Assembly: GCA_016209665.1 (NCBI GenBank)
Contig: JACQVT010000659.1
Span: forward strand, 1-8,743
Direction of reading: 5' to 3'
DNA length: 8,743 bases
From: Planctomycetota bacterium
Lineage (GTDB): Bacteria; Planctomycetota; Phycisphaerae; UBA1845; PWPN01
Each line of letters begins with the position of its first letter. Position 1 is the stretch's first letter. The notes under the pieces were generated by a model that was given only the letters and a program-made list of their open reading frames with translations, did no database searches and was not told the DNA's origin. A program made the position numbers and the translations under genes. Positions 1-5,568 of the stretch are shown in pieces.

Positions 1-33
1 GAATGTGACACAGTCGCCCTCGACTGTGCATTC
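1..33. repeat. Strong hairpin at the left edge
   Basis: Positions 9-16 (CACAGTCG) pair perfectly with 21-28 across a CCCT loop. After a three-base bulge (6-8) the stem resumes, with 1-5 (GAATG) pairing with 29-33. That gives 13 base pairs in all, and the stem may continue outside the window. No T-run follows on either strand, so a classical intrinsic terminator is not clearly shown. It could be a terminator of a gene to the left, a REP-like repeat or an RNA structure. Confidence 0.55.
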
Positions 34-211
34 TGCCTCCCGGTAACCCCAGCCGGGGGCGGCTGGGCCACACGGCCGCCACAATCTTCTGCCACACCCG
101 GCCGGGCACGGGTCCGCCGAGGTTATAGGCGGTCGCGGGGGCCCGGATCGTCCGTCGGCGGAAATCAATTTGATGTCCGTCGGCCTGTAGACGCGGGGCA
201 AGCCGCGGCAT
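1..211 (-). CDS. Possible partial minus-strand reading frame running off the left edge
   Basis: Reading the minus strand from an ATG at 211-209, 70 codons stay open to the edge of the window without a stop. The middle section (about positions 57-154) has G or C in roughly nine of ten third codon positions, clearly more than the other two minus-strand frames there, and encodes a protein-like stretch including AYNLGGPVPGRVWQKIVAAV. I do not recognise the family. Against it: no Shine-Dalgarno sequence precedes the ATG, third-position G+C falls at both ends, and the last part coincides with the hairpins at 1-67. It could be the start of a real gene, a remnant of a decayed gene, or chance in GC-rich DNA. 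Confidence 0.22.
   Translation of the reverse strand, partial: MPRLAPRLQADGHQIDFRRRTIRAPATAYNLGGPVPGRVWQKIVAAVWPSRPRLGLPGGRMHSRGRLCHI
48..67. repeat. GC-rich tetraloop hairpin
   Basis: CCCAGCCG at 48-55 pairs perfectly with CGGCTGGG at 60-67 around a GGGG loop. It lies only 14 bases after the hairpin at 1-33, so the two form a tandem structured pair. A palindrome, CCCGGCCGGG, follows at 97-106. No function can be assigned. The high G+C content makes short stems common by chance, but an 8-bp perfect stem with a 4-base loop is still notable. Confidence 0.45.
150..184. repeat. Short direct repeat flanking an AT-rich palindrome
   Basis: GTCCGTCGGC occurs at 150-159 and again at 175-184. Between the copies lies ATCAATTTGAT (164-174), a palindrome with 5-bp arms around one central base, in otherwise very GC-rich DNA. 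The arrangement resembles a small operator, but no recognisable promoter is attached and chance is possible. Confidence 0.25.
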
Positions 212-291
212 AGAGTTGTGTGGGGCCGCGGAGAAACAGGGAATTCGGGAGCCCGAATCACGGCACGCGTGATGGGCTTTGAGTTCACTTG

Positions 292-375
292 GTGGGACCG
301 ACTTCCAGCCGGTCGATCCGATCTGTGAGGCCGGCCTCCAGCCGGTCTGTTCGACCGCCGCGACGTCGGTCCCAC
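292..375. repeat. Nested inverted/direct repeat element (MITE- or REP-like)
   Basis: An 11-bp perfect inverted repeat bounds the element: GTGGGACCGAC at 292-302 and GTCGGTCCCAC at 365-375. Inside, TCCAGCCGGTC occurs twice in direct orientation (304-314 and 337-347, 33 bases apart). Each copy forms the right arm of a small hairpin whose left arm is GACCG (296-300) or GGCCGG (329-334). No coding frame inside is convincing. The combination of terminal inverted repeats with internal hairpins suggests a small non-autonomous or REP-type repeat. I recall similar hairpins built on a CCAGCCGGTC core between genes in planctomycete genomes, but cannot verify copies here. It ends 58 bases before the next start codon, so it lies in that gene's leader. 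Confidence 0.5.
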
Positions 376-433
376 ACCCAGGAGAGCGATCGTTCGGGTC
401 TCAGACCGATGGGTATCGGATGGGGGCGGAAAC

Positions 434-694
434 ATGCCGGAAGACACATTCAACGCCAGAATCGCCGAGGCCCGCAGCCGCATCAATCAGCTCCCGGACG
501 AGCAGCGGGGCCCGCTCATGGCCATCCTGAACGAAACCGTGCAGCGTCACGAGGAGATGAAGCAGAACTTCGCCCGCATCCACGACGCGCTCGGGGAGTG
601 GCAGCTCATGGTCAAGTATCTGATCTTCGACCGCGAGGCCACTATCCGCGAGCGAGATGAGCTTCGCCGAAGACTGGGCAACCAGGGTCGCTAG
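434..694 (+). CDS. Small conserved-looking coiled-coil protein, function unknown
   Basis: This 86-residue protein is cytosolic by appearance, with no signal peptide or membrane segment. It is almost wholly helical in character and rich in Glu, Arg and Gln. Residues 5-45 and 57-83 show heptad-like spacing of Ile, Leu and Ala, linked by a Trp-Gln-Leu-Met-Val-Lys-Tyr-Leu section (56-63), so a two-helix coiled-coil hairpin is likely. The ATG at 434 follows a purine-rich GGCGGA at 425-430, a close and only moderate ribosome site. Codon use matches the neighbouring genes, which argues that it is real and not a shadow frame. It stands alone, 217 bp before the next gene. I do not recognise a named family; the shape would suit a small adaptor or regulator, but nothing in the sequence proves that. 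Confidence 0.75.
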   Translation: MPEDTFNARIAEARSRINQLPDEQRGPLMAILNETVQRHEEMKQNFARIHDALGEWQLMVKYLIFDREATIRERDELRRRLGNQGR

Positions 695-745
695 CCCGCC
701 CGGTCCGCACCCTCCAAGCCCGTGGGTTGACTTGTCGGAATGCTC

Positions 746-769
746 CAGCGGCGTCCGGTCCGGCCGCTG
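746..769 (+). terminator. Weak hairpin downstream of the small coiled-coil gene
   Basis: CAGCGGC at 746-752 pairs with GCCGCTG at 763-769 around a 10-base loop, about 50 bases after the stop of the gene at 434-694. There is no T-run, so a terminator role is only a guess. Confidence 0.18.
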
Positions 770-811
770 AGGTCACCGGCGACTGGGGTCTGCGCCGTTT
801 TCCGGCCTGCG

Positions 812-875
812 TGGGACGACGGCCAGGGGAAGACTATAATACCGTCTGGAGCAGACGCTTCCGGGGCGGTATACT
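812..875 (+). promoter_or_regulatory. Candidate promoter region for the LOG-family gene
   Basis: A perfect TATAAT stands at 835-840 and a second -10-like TATACT at 870-875, both in very GC-rich surroundings and upstream of the start at 912. The matching -35 positions (TGGGAC at 812-817, TGGAGC at 847-852, each with 17-base spacing) are poor matches to TTGACA. Start sites would fall near 847 or 882, giving leaders of about 65 or 30 bases. Which one works cannot be told from the sequence. Confidence 0.35.
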
Positions 876-911
876 CCCGCGTCCACACGCGTACAGGAGA
901 CGCACACGACA

Positions 912-1955
912 ATGGAAGATATGGAGATCGAGTCGCCGGCCGCGGCCTATCGCGGCGATCGGGCGCGGGCCATCGAGCAATTCCTGGACCGCTGGGCTCC
1001 TTCCGAAGACAGGGAGCTGCTGGCCGACATGATGGTGAACATCTGCCGCCTGGCCGCCGACAAGACGGACCGCGGCGAGCTGAAGCTGCTGAACAAGGCG
1101 TTCAAGGAGCTGCGGTACGCGTTCAAGGTGTTCGCCCCGTATCGCGAGGTCCGCAAGGTCAGCATCTTCGGCTCGAGCCGTACACCGCCCGACCACCCGG
1201 ACTACCTTCAGGCCGACAAGTTCGCCCGGCTCATGCGCCAGCGTCACTGGATGGCCATCACCGGCGCCGGCGACGGCATCATGAAGGCCGGTCACGACGG
1301 CGCCGGCCGTGAAGCCAGCTTCGGCGTGGCCATTCGCCTGCCCTTCGAGCAGAGAACCAACAGCGTCATCGCCGACGACCCCAAGCTGATCAACTTCAAG
1401 TACTTCTTCACCCGCAAGCTGCTGTTCATGAAGGAGGCGTCCGCCATCGCCCTGTTCCCGGGCGGTTACGGTACCCAGGATGAGGGCTTCGAGGCCCTGG
1501 TCCTGATCCAGACCGGCAAGACGGCCCTGGTGCCCATCGTCCTGGTGGATGCCCCCGGCGGCACCTACTGGCAGCACTGGCGGACCTACGTGGCCGCCGA
1601 GCTGCTCCGCACCAACATGATCAGCCCCGAGGACATGCACCTGTTCAAGCTGACCGACGACGCCGAGGTGGCCGCCAACGAGATCACCGATTTCTACAAG
1701 CGATATCATTCGTCACGGTACGTGGGTGAACAACTCGTTCTGCGGATGAACTCTCCCCTGTCAGCCCCGGCCATGCAGGAACTCAACGACAAGTACGCCG
1801 GGATCCTCACCGCCGGCGCCGTCGAGCAGTTCCCCGGCCCCATCGACGGCGAGGAGAACGAGTACCCCGACAAACCGCGGCTGGTCATGACGTTCAACCG
1901 CAAGAGCATCGGCACGCTCCGCCTGCTCGTTAACGACCTCAACCGGGCCTCGTGA
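912..1955 (+). CDS. LOG-family (lysine decarboxylase-like) Rossmann protein, long form
   Basis: This 347-residue protein belongs to the LOG / TIGR00730-type family, whose best-known members cleave ribose 5-phosphate from nucleoside monophosphates. The Rossmann core spans about residues 80-265: first strand SIFGSSR (84-90), a glycine loop GAGDGIMKAG (118-127), Arg168-Lys169 at the position of the family's active Arg, and the signature PGGYGTQDE (183-191) with Glu191 as the expected catalytic acid. Typical LOG proteins have about 180-220 residues. This one has an 80-residue helical N-terminal part and an 80-residue C-terminal extension ending in a predicted strand-helix unit. The start is supported by AGGAGA at 895-900, 11 bases upstream. 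The substrate cannot be inferred; a nucleotide hydrolase role is likely from the motifs. Its stop lies just before or inside the possible starts of the phosphotransferase gene, so the two are probably co-transcribed. Confidence 0.88.
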   Translation: MEDMEIESPAAAYRGDRARAIEQFLDRWAPSEDRELLADMMVNICRLAADKTDRGELKLLNKAFKELRYAFKVFAPYREVRKVSIFGSSRTPPDHPDYLQADKFARLMRQRHWMAITGAGDGIMKAGHDGAGREASFGVAIRLPFEQRTNSVIADDPKLINFKYFFTRKLLFMKEASAIALFPGGYGTQDEGFEALVLIQTGKTALVPIVLVDAPGGTYWQHWRTYVAAELLRTNMISPEDMHLFKLTDDAEVAANEITDFYKRYHSSRYVGEQLVLRMNSPLSAPAMQELNDKYAGILTAGAVEQFPGPIDGEENEYPDKPRLVMTFNRKSIGTLRLLVNDLNRAS

Positions 1956-1979
1956 TCCGACCCGCCCGCCGAAGTGCCG

Positions 1980-1994
1980 CCGCCGGTCCGGCGG
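1980..1994. repeat. GC hairpin between the LOG and phosphotransferase genes
   Basis: CCGCCG (1980-1985) pairs with CGGCGG (1989-1994) around a three-base loop, 25 bases after the LOG stop codon. It lies in the stretch that would encode a low-complexity N-terminus if the kinase began at GTG 1952. The structure fits better with non-coding spacer, possibly a weak attenuator. No T-run follows. Confidence 0.25.
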
Positions 1995-2107
1995 AACGGG
2001 GGCTTCAAAGTATGCGCCGGGCCGGATACCATTCGGGCACCAGGCACCAGGTTTTCGGCGGACCGGGCGCGAGCGGCCGGATGACGAGGCCGGCTGTAAC
2101 CAGCCCG

Positions 2108-3169
2108 ATGACGGACTTTCTGGCGGTGATCAATCGATTTCGAGCCGAGTTCGATCCCGAGGAGTTGGCGGCGGTCCTTTCGCGTTACGACATCGGCGCG
2201 ATCAAGTCCGTTGAGAAACAGCTCAAGGGGTCCCGACGATCGCCCAAGATGATCGTCGAGGCCGATCGCGGACGGTTCCTGCTCAAGCGGCGGGCTCGGG
2301 GGCGGGACCATCCGGTCAAGGTGGCGTTCTCGCACGCGGTGCAGCTCCACCTCCTGAGCGAGGGCTTCCCGCTGCCGCAGCTTGTCCCGGTCGTCGGTGA
2401 AGACGACACCATGGTGATCATCGACGACCGCCTGTATGAGATGTTCGAATTTGTGGGAGGCGGGGTGTACGGCCGCACGCTCTCGGAGACCCGCGACGGC
2501 GGCCGCGTACTCGGCATGTTCCATCGGTTGCTCAAGGACTACCACACCGATTGGGGCCCCTCGCGCCTGGGCTACCACAACGCCGACATCGTGCGGACCA
2601 ACCTGCAGAACATCCCCGAGACCGTGGGCAAGGACGACAGCGTCGCCGGCCGCGAGGGCGAACTCTTTGCTACCGTCTCCAGTCTGTATGAATCGTACTC
2701 GGCGGCGTGCGAGCGGACCGAGGAGGTGGGCTTCAAGCAGTGGCGGGACCAGCTCGTGCACTCAGACTGGCACCCCGGCAACATGCTGTTCGCCGACGGT
2801 AGGGTGCGGGCGGTGATCGACTACGATTCGCTGCACATGCTGCCTGCGGTAACCGATCTGGCCAACGGCCTGTTGCAGTTCTCGATCGTAGGCGGGGCCG
2901 GCGAGCCGCAGCATTGGCCGGCCGAACTCGATCGGGAACGCTTCGTTGAGTTCTTCCGAGGCTATAATGAGGAGTTCACGATCCCCCCGGACCAGTTGGC
3001 CGTCGTGACCTCCCTGATGGTGGAGGCCCTGGTTGCCGAGGCGGTCGCGCCCATCGCCGCGACCGGCACGTTCGGACGGATCGAGGGGTTCCGTTTCCTG
3101 CAGATGATCGGACGGAAGGTCAGATGGATCGAGCGCAACGGCGAATCCGCGATGAAGGTGGCTCAGTGA
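2108..3169 (+). CDS. APH/CotS-type phosphotransferase (aminoglycoside/choline/homoserine kinase fold)
   Basis: From the ATG at 2108 the product has 353 residues, the usual length for single-domain APH-fold kinases. The N-lobe contains a strand ending FLLK (57-60), where Lys60 is the likely ATP-binding lysine, and AFSHAVQLHLL (73-83) as the following helix. The hinge lies near YEMFEFV (110-116). The catalytic loop is HSDWHPGN (218-225), with Asp220 as base and Asn225 as metal ligand, and IDYDSL (237-242) supplies the second metal-binding Asp. The substrate is unknown; small amino alcohols, sugars or antibiotics are all possible in this fold. The frame stays open back to a GTG at 1952 that overlaps the LOG stop, with further ATGs at 2012 and 2081. 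Those extra 52 residues are Arg/Ala/Gly/Pro-rich and unlike the fold, so I prefer 2108, although no start here has a clear Shine-Dalgarno. It overlaps the next gene by four bases. Confidence 0.85.
   Translation: MTDFLAVINRFRAEFDPEELAAVLSRYDIGAIKSVEKQLKGSRRSPKMIVEADRGRFLLKRRARGRDHPVKVAFSHAVQLHLLSEGFPLPQLVPVVGEDDTMVIIDDRLYEMFEFVGGGVYGRTLSETRDGGRVLGMFHRLLKDYHTDWGPSRLGYHNADIVRTNLQNIPETVGKDDSVAGREGELFATVSSLYESYSAACERTEEVGFKQWRDQLVHSDWHPGNMLFADGRVRAVIDYDSLHMLPAVTDLANGLLQFSIVGGAGEPQHWPAELDRERFVEFFRGYNEEFTIPPDQLAVVTSLMVEALVAEAVAPIAATGTFGRIEGFRFLQMIGRKVRWIERNGESAMKVAQ
3154..3161 (+). promoter_or_regulatory. Ribosome binding site deciding a GTG start
   Basis: GAAGGTGG lies four bases before the GTG at 3166. 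The longer frame beginning with ATG at 3124 has no such site and would add 14 charged residues before the signal peptide, so the GTG is the better start. Confidence 0.5.
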
Positions 3170-4470
3170 CCGGGCGTTGCCCTCGGCGGCGATCGGCGTT
3201 CGCGCCGGAGGCTCTCGGCGAGTGGTCGCTCGTCCGCCGCTTGGCTGCCGGCCTGGTCCTGGCGTCCACGGCACTGGCCTGGGCCCAGTCACTCCCCTCG
3301 GCGACCCCGGCTGCGCCGGAGACTGCGCCGAGGCGAGCGAGCCGCCCCGTCCTCACCCGCCCACAGATCGACCGGCTCGTCACCCGGCTTGCTCATCCGC
3401 AGTTTCGCATCCGCGAGAGTGCGAGCCAGTCGCTGTCCGAGGCCTCGCCCGACTCGCTGGGGCTGCTGTTGGAAGCCTATCACGCCCAGCCCGCGCACGA
3501 ACTCAAGCTGCGGCTGCGGGCCGCGATCGAGAACGTCTTCTACCAGAAGTTCATGGAGGGCCGCATCGGGTTCCTCGGCGTCGGTCCGCGGGTGGAGGCC
3601 AACGTGTTCCAGCCGGCCACCGGCAAGACGGTCGACGCCATCCTGATCGCCCGCGTCCTGGCCGGCTTCCCGGCCGAGAAGGCGGGCCTCAAGGTCGGCG
3701 ACGTGCTCGTCGAGTTCGATGGCCGCAGCGTGGCCGACATCATGGCCGCCCGTCAACCGCCGCCGGCCGCTCCGGTTCAGGCTCAGGCCCCCGGTCAGAT
3801 TCAGATCCGCGTCGGGGGTCAGATCGTGGTCGGCGCGCAGCAGATCCGGTCCTCGTCCGATGCCCAGATCACTGCCTTCACCCGGGAGGTTGCCCGGCGG
3901 GACCCGGGCACAGCCGTGTCGATTCGGCTGCTGCGATGCCGGACAGCAGACCGCGAGTTGGACTTGCCCATCCCCGATCAGCCTTTCCGTGCCCTCGACG
4001 GCGCCAACCTGGTGGCCACCACGGTCCCCAATCTTCAGGCCGCCATCAACGAGCTGCTCGGCCCGTCCTCGCGGCTCGGCTTGTTCGTGGGCGGCGTTAC
4101 CGCCGATTCGCCCGCGGCCCGGGCGGGCCTGAAGGCAGGCGACGTGATCGTCGGGGTCGGCAGGGACTTCAGTGCGTCGACGGCGGTCGCGGACCAACTC
4201 GCCACAGAATTGGAGGCTGGCAAGGCTGACGGCAAAGTGCGACTGCGTCTGTCCCGCGTGGAGGAGGTCAAGCTCACCGTCACGCTGGGGGACCGCCCGG
4301 TGGACCGGATGAATCTGGGCGACATGGAGATTGCCCAGAACAACTTGGCCGACTGGTGGCGGGCTCAGACCGGCGAATCGAGCTTCCGCGACCGCAGCCG
4401 CCCGGCCTTCTTCCCGGTGTTCGCCCGACCCGGCGGCGATGCTCAGCCCAACCCGACCGTGCTGCCGTGA
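3166..4470 (+). CDS. Exported protein with two PDZ domains, no protease domain
   Basis: The GTG at 3166 overlaps the kinase stop (GTGA), giving 434 residues. A basic N-region (VRR at 23-25) and hydrophobic core AAGLVLASTALAWA (27-40) form a signal peptide, with likely cleavage after Ala40 (AWA). After a Pro/Ala linker, residues 64-125 are helical and resemble the HEAT-like N-terminal part often placed before PDZ domains in planctomycete proteins. PDZ-1 begins at GRIGFLGVG (132-140), with AEKAGLKVGDVLVEFDG at 170-186. PDZ-2 begins at LGLFVGG (304-310), with SPAARAGLKAGDVIVGVG at 315-332. No serine protease triad is present, so this is not DegP/HtrA itself; it more likely acts outside the cytoplasm as a binding or scaffold protein. 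PDZ-1 is interrupted by a Pro/Ala/Gln/Gly-rich insert (197-228). Its link to the kinase is translational coupling; a functional link is inference only. Confidence 0.82.
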   Translation: MTGRCPRRRSAFAPEALGEWSLVRRLAAGLVLASTALAWAQSLPSATPAAPETAPRRASRPVLTRPQIDRLVTRLAHPQFRIRESASQSLSEASPDSLGLLLEAYHAQPAHELKLRLRAAIENVFYQKFMEGRIGFLGVGPRVEANVFQPATGKTVDAILIARVLAGFPAEKAGLKVGDVLVEFDGRSVADIMAARQPPPAAPVQAQAPGQIQIRVGGQIVVGAQQIRSSSDAQITAFTREVARRDPGTAVSIRLLRCRTADRELDLPIPDQPFRALDGANLVATTVPNLQAAINELLGPSSRLGLFVGGVTADSPAARAGLKAGDVIVGVGRDFSASTAVADQLATELEAGKADGKVRLRLSRVEEVKLTVTLGDRPVDRMNLGDMEIAQNNLADWWRAQTGESSFRDRSRPAFFPVFARPGGDAQPNPTVLP

Positions 4471-4521
4471 ATCGCGCCGTGTGGCGTGCCGCGTGCGCTC
4501 AACCGTGCGGCGAGCCGGGCG

Positions 4522-4539
4522 GCCCACTGCCAGGTGGGC
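4522..4539. terminator. Possible bidirectional hairpin between convergent genes
   Basis: In the 99-base gap between two convergent genes, GCCCAC (4522-4527) pairs with GTGGGC (4534-4539) around a six-base loop. A competing stem pairs CGAGCC (4511-4516) with GGCTCG (4538-4543). Neither has a T-run. Position favours a transcription end, but the sequence alone does not prove it. Confidence 0.25.
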
Positions 4540-4569
4540 TCGGCAATTCGGGGACGATCTTTCGGCGCG

Positions 4570-5391
4570 TTATCCACCGGCGCGAGGACGGGCCGGCTCG
4601 CTGATCGCGGTCTTGGCGGGGGCATCGGCCGGCGGGGCCGCGGGGCTGACGATGTGCTTGGACAGCTCAGCGATGACGAACGGCTCGCTGGTGGCGTCGG
4701 TGTGGGCACCGGTCCAGCCGTACCGCTCGTACCGGGATGACCAGGGAATGTTCACGATCTTGTCGGTCTTGAGGCCGCGCGGGCGCAAGCCGACCAGGCC
4801 GGCCGCGTCGGCGCCCAGCTTGCCGTCGATGGTGCCGAGCGTGCGGACCGGGCCCTGCAAGACCATATCGCCGGTCGAATGGTAGACATACACCCGGCCG
4901 GCGACGTTGGCCAGCGCCTGTCGCATGTCGTAGTCCGAAGAGAGGCTCGAGCCCAGCATCACCAGGTTGTGCAGCTTCGCCGGCGGTTGGATGTTCTCGC
5001 ACGCCCAGACGCCGACGCCGGTGCCGGCCGAAAGACAGATAATGTTCACCTCGTGATCGGGGTACTTGGCGAGGTAGGCGGTGATCTCCTTGCCGAGGTC
5101 GGCTCCTCGCAGGTGGGCCACGGGTCGGCCCACGGTCTGGTCCAAGGCGGGGTTGAACGTGGGCGACCAGGTGTAATTGATAATGCTGCCCCTGTAGCCT
5201 GCCCGGCGAAGACCCTGGTGGATCTCGGCGACGCCATAGCCCCAATTCCCGGCTCCGTCGATGTAGTAGGTTCGGCCGAACGGGTCCGTCGAGCTGCCGC
5301 CGGCCTCGCAGCCGACGAGCAGGAAGACCGCGATGGTCAGCCCGCCGAGCCCAACGAGCAGTGTGGCGGAGTGGTTTGCAGGTGACCGCAT
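4570..5391 (-). CDS. Lipoprotein with alpha/beta-hydrolase fold
   Basis: This 273-residue protein has a hydrophobic segment (about 9-27) ending in the lipobox LVGC, so Cys28 should be lipidated and the protein anchored to a membrane outside the cytoplasm. The hydrolase core runs from about 41 to 248. YIDGAGNWG (43-51) is the oxyanion-hole strand and loop; ICLSAGTG (118-125) is the nucleophile elbow with Ser121; STGDMV (172-177) offers Asp175; and GAH (228-230) offers His230. The triad is therefore complete and an esterase- or lipase-like activity is plausible, with substrate unknown. The elbow is Cys-Leu-Ser-Ala-Gly, with Cys where Gly is usual. The C-terminal 25 residues are Pro/Ala-rich. 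The start is supported by GGGAAGAG five bases upstream (plus-strand 5397-5404). The gene is divergent from trpF, and a good minus-strand promoter lies in the gap. Confidence 0.8.
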   Translation of the reverse strand: MRSPANHSATLLVGLGGLTIAVFLLVGCEAGGSSTDPFGRTYYIDGAGNWGYGVAEIHQGLRRAGYRGSIINYTWSPTFNPALDQTVGRPVAHLRGADLGKEITAYLAKYPDHEVNIICLSAGTGVGVWACENIQPPAKLHNLVMLGSSLSSDYDMRQALANVAGRVYVYHSTGDMVLQGPVRTLGTIDGKLGADAAGLVGLRPRGLKTDKIVNIPWSSRYERYGWTGAHTDATSEPFVIAELSKHIVSPAAPPADAPAKTAISEPARPRAGG

Positions 5392-5445
5392 CTTGACTCT
5401 TCCCTTAGCCCGATTGACCTTGCGCTGTCCGCGAGGCTCGCCGTC

Positions 5446-5473
5446 AGTCTAGGTAATCGTCCAGGCCCGTCAA
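5446..5473 (-). promoter_or_regulatory. Sigma70-like promoter for the lipoprotein hydrolase
   Basis: On the minus strand TTGACG (plus 5468-5473, five of six matches to consensus) and TAGACT (plus 5446-5451, four of six) are separated by 16 bases. Transcription would start near 5439, leaving a leader of about 48 bases that includes the ribosome site at 5397-5404. No operator-like palindrome was clear apart from AAGCGCTT at 5472-5479, which touches the -35 box. Confidence 0.42.
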
Positions 5474-5477
5474 GCGC

Positions 5478-5506
5478 TTTGCTTTCGCCCGTGCAGATCG
5501 TATGCT
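5478..5506 (+). promoter_or_regulatory. Weak candidate promoter for the trpF cluster
   Basis: TATGCT at 5501-5506 resembles a -10 box, and TTTGCT at 5478-5483, 17 bases upstream, is a poor -35. It lies in the only long gap before trpF, back to back with the minus-strand promoter. I see no Trp-rich leader peptide or attenuator structure in this gap. Confidence 0.25.
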
Positions 5507-5556
5507 GATGCCGACAAGGGGACGATTCCCGGACGACGCGCCGTGGCTGCGACGTT

Positions 5557-5563
5557 GAGGGAG
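5557..5563 (+). promoter_or_regulatory. Ribosome binding site supporting a TTG start of trpF
   Basis: GAGGGAG ends five bases before the TTG at 5569. No in-frame ATG precedes the conserved KICGI motif, so TTG is the only reasonable start. Confidence 0.6.
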
Positions 5564-5568
5564 CACCG

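Noticed and set aside
279..660. Two overlapping plus-strand frames in the leader of the small coiled-coil gene
   Set aside because: They cross the nested repeat element, are Arg/Ser/Pro-rich, and are out of frame with the more convincing protein at 434.
834..1709. Long minus-strand open frame (291 codons) opposite the LOG gene
   Set aside because: It is a shadow of the plus-strand LOG gene, whose motifs are unmistakable. The reverse frame has a biased Gly/Val/Leu/Asp/His composition typical of antisense GC-rich DNA and no recognisable motif.
1706..2761. Minus-strand open frame (351 codons) across the LOG end and the kinase
   Set aside because: It crosses two well-supported plus-strand genes and shows no family motif.
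2964..2969. TATAAT inside the phosphotransferase gene as an internal promoter
   Set aside because: It encodes Tyr-Asn within a conserved-looking stretch (FFRGYNEEF) and has no good -35 box upstream; the next gene starts about 200 bases later and is already coupled.
3289..4527. Long minus-strand open frame (412 codons) opposite the PDZ gene
   Set aside because: The plus strand has a signal peptide, two PDZ domains and a coupled start. The reverse frame is Arg/Gly/Asp-rich with no domain.
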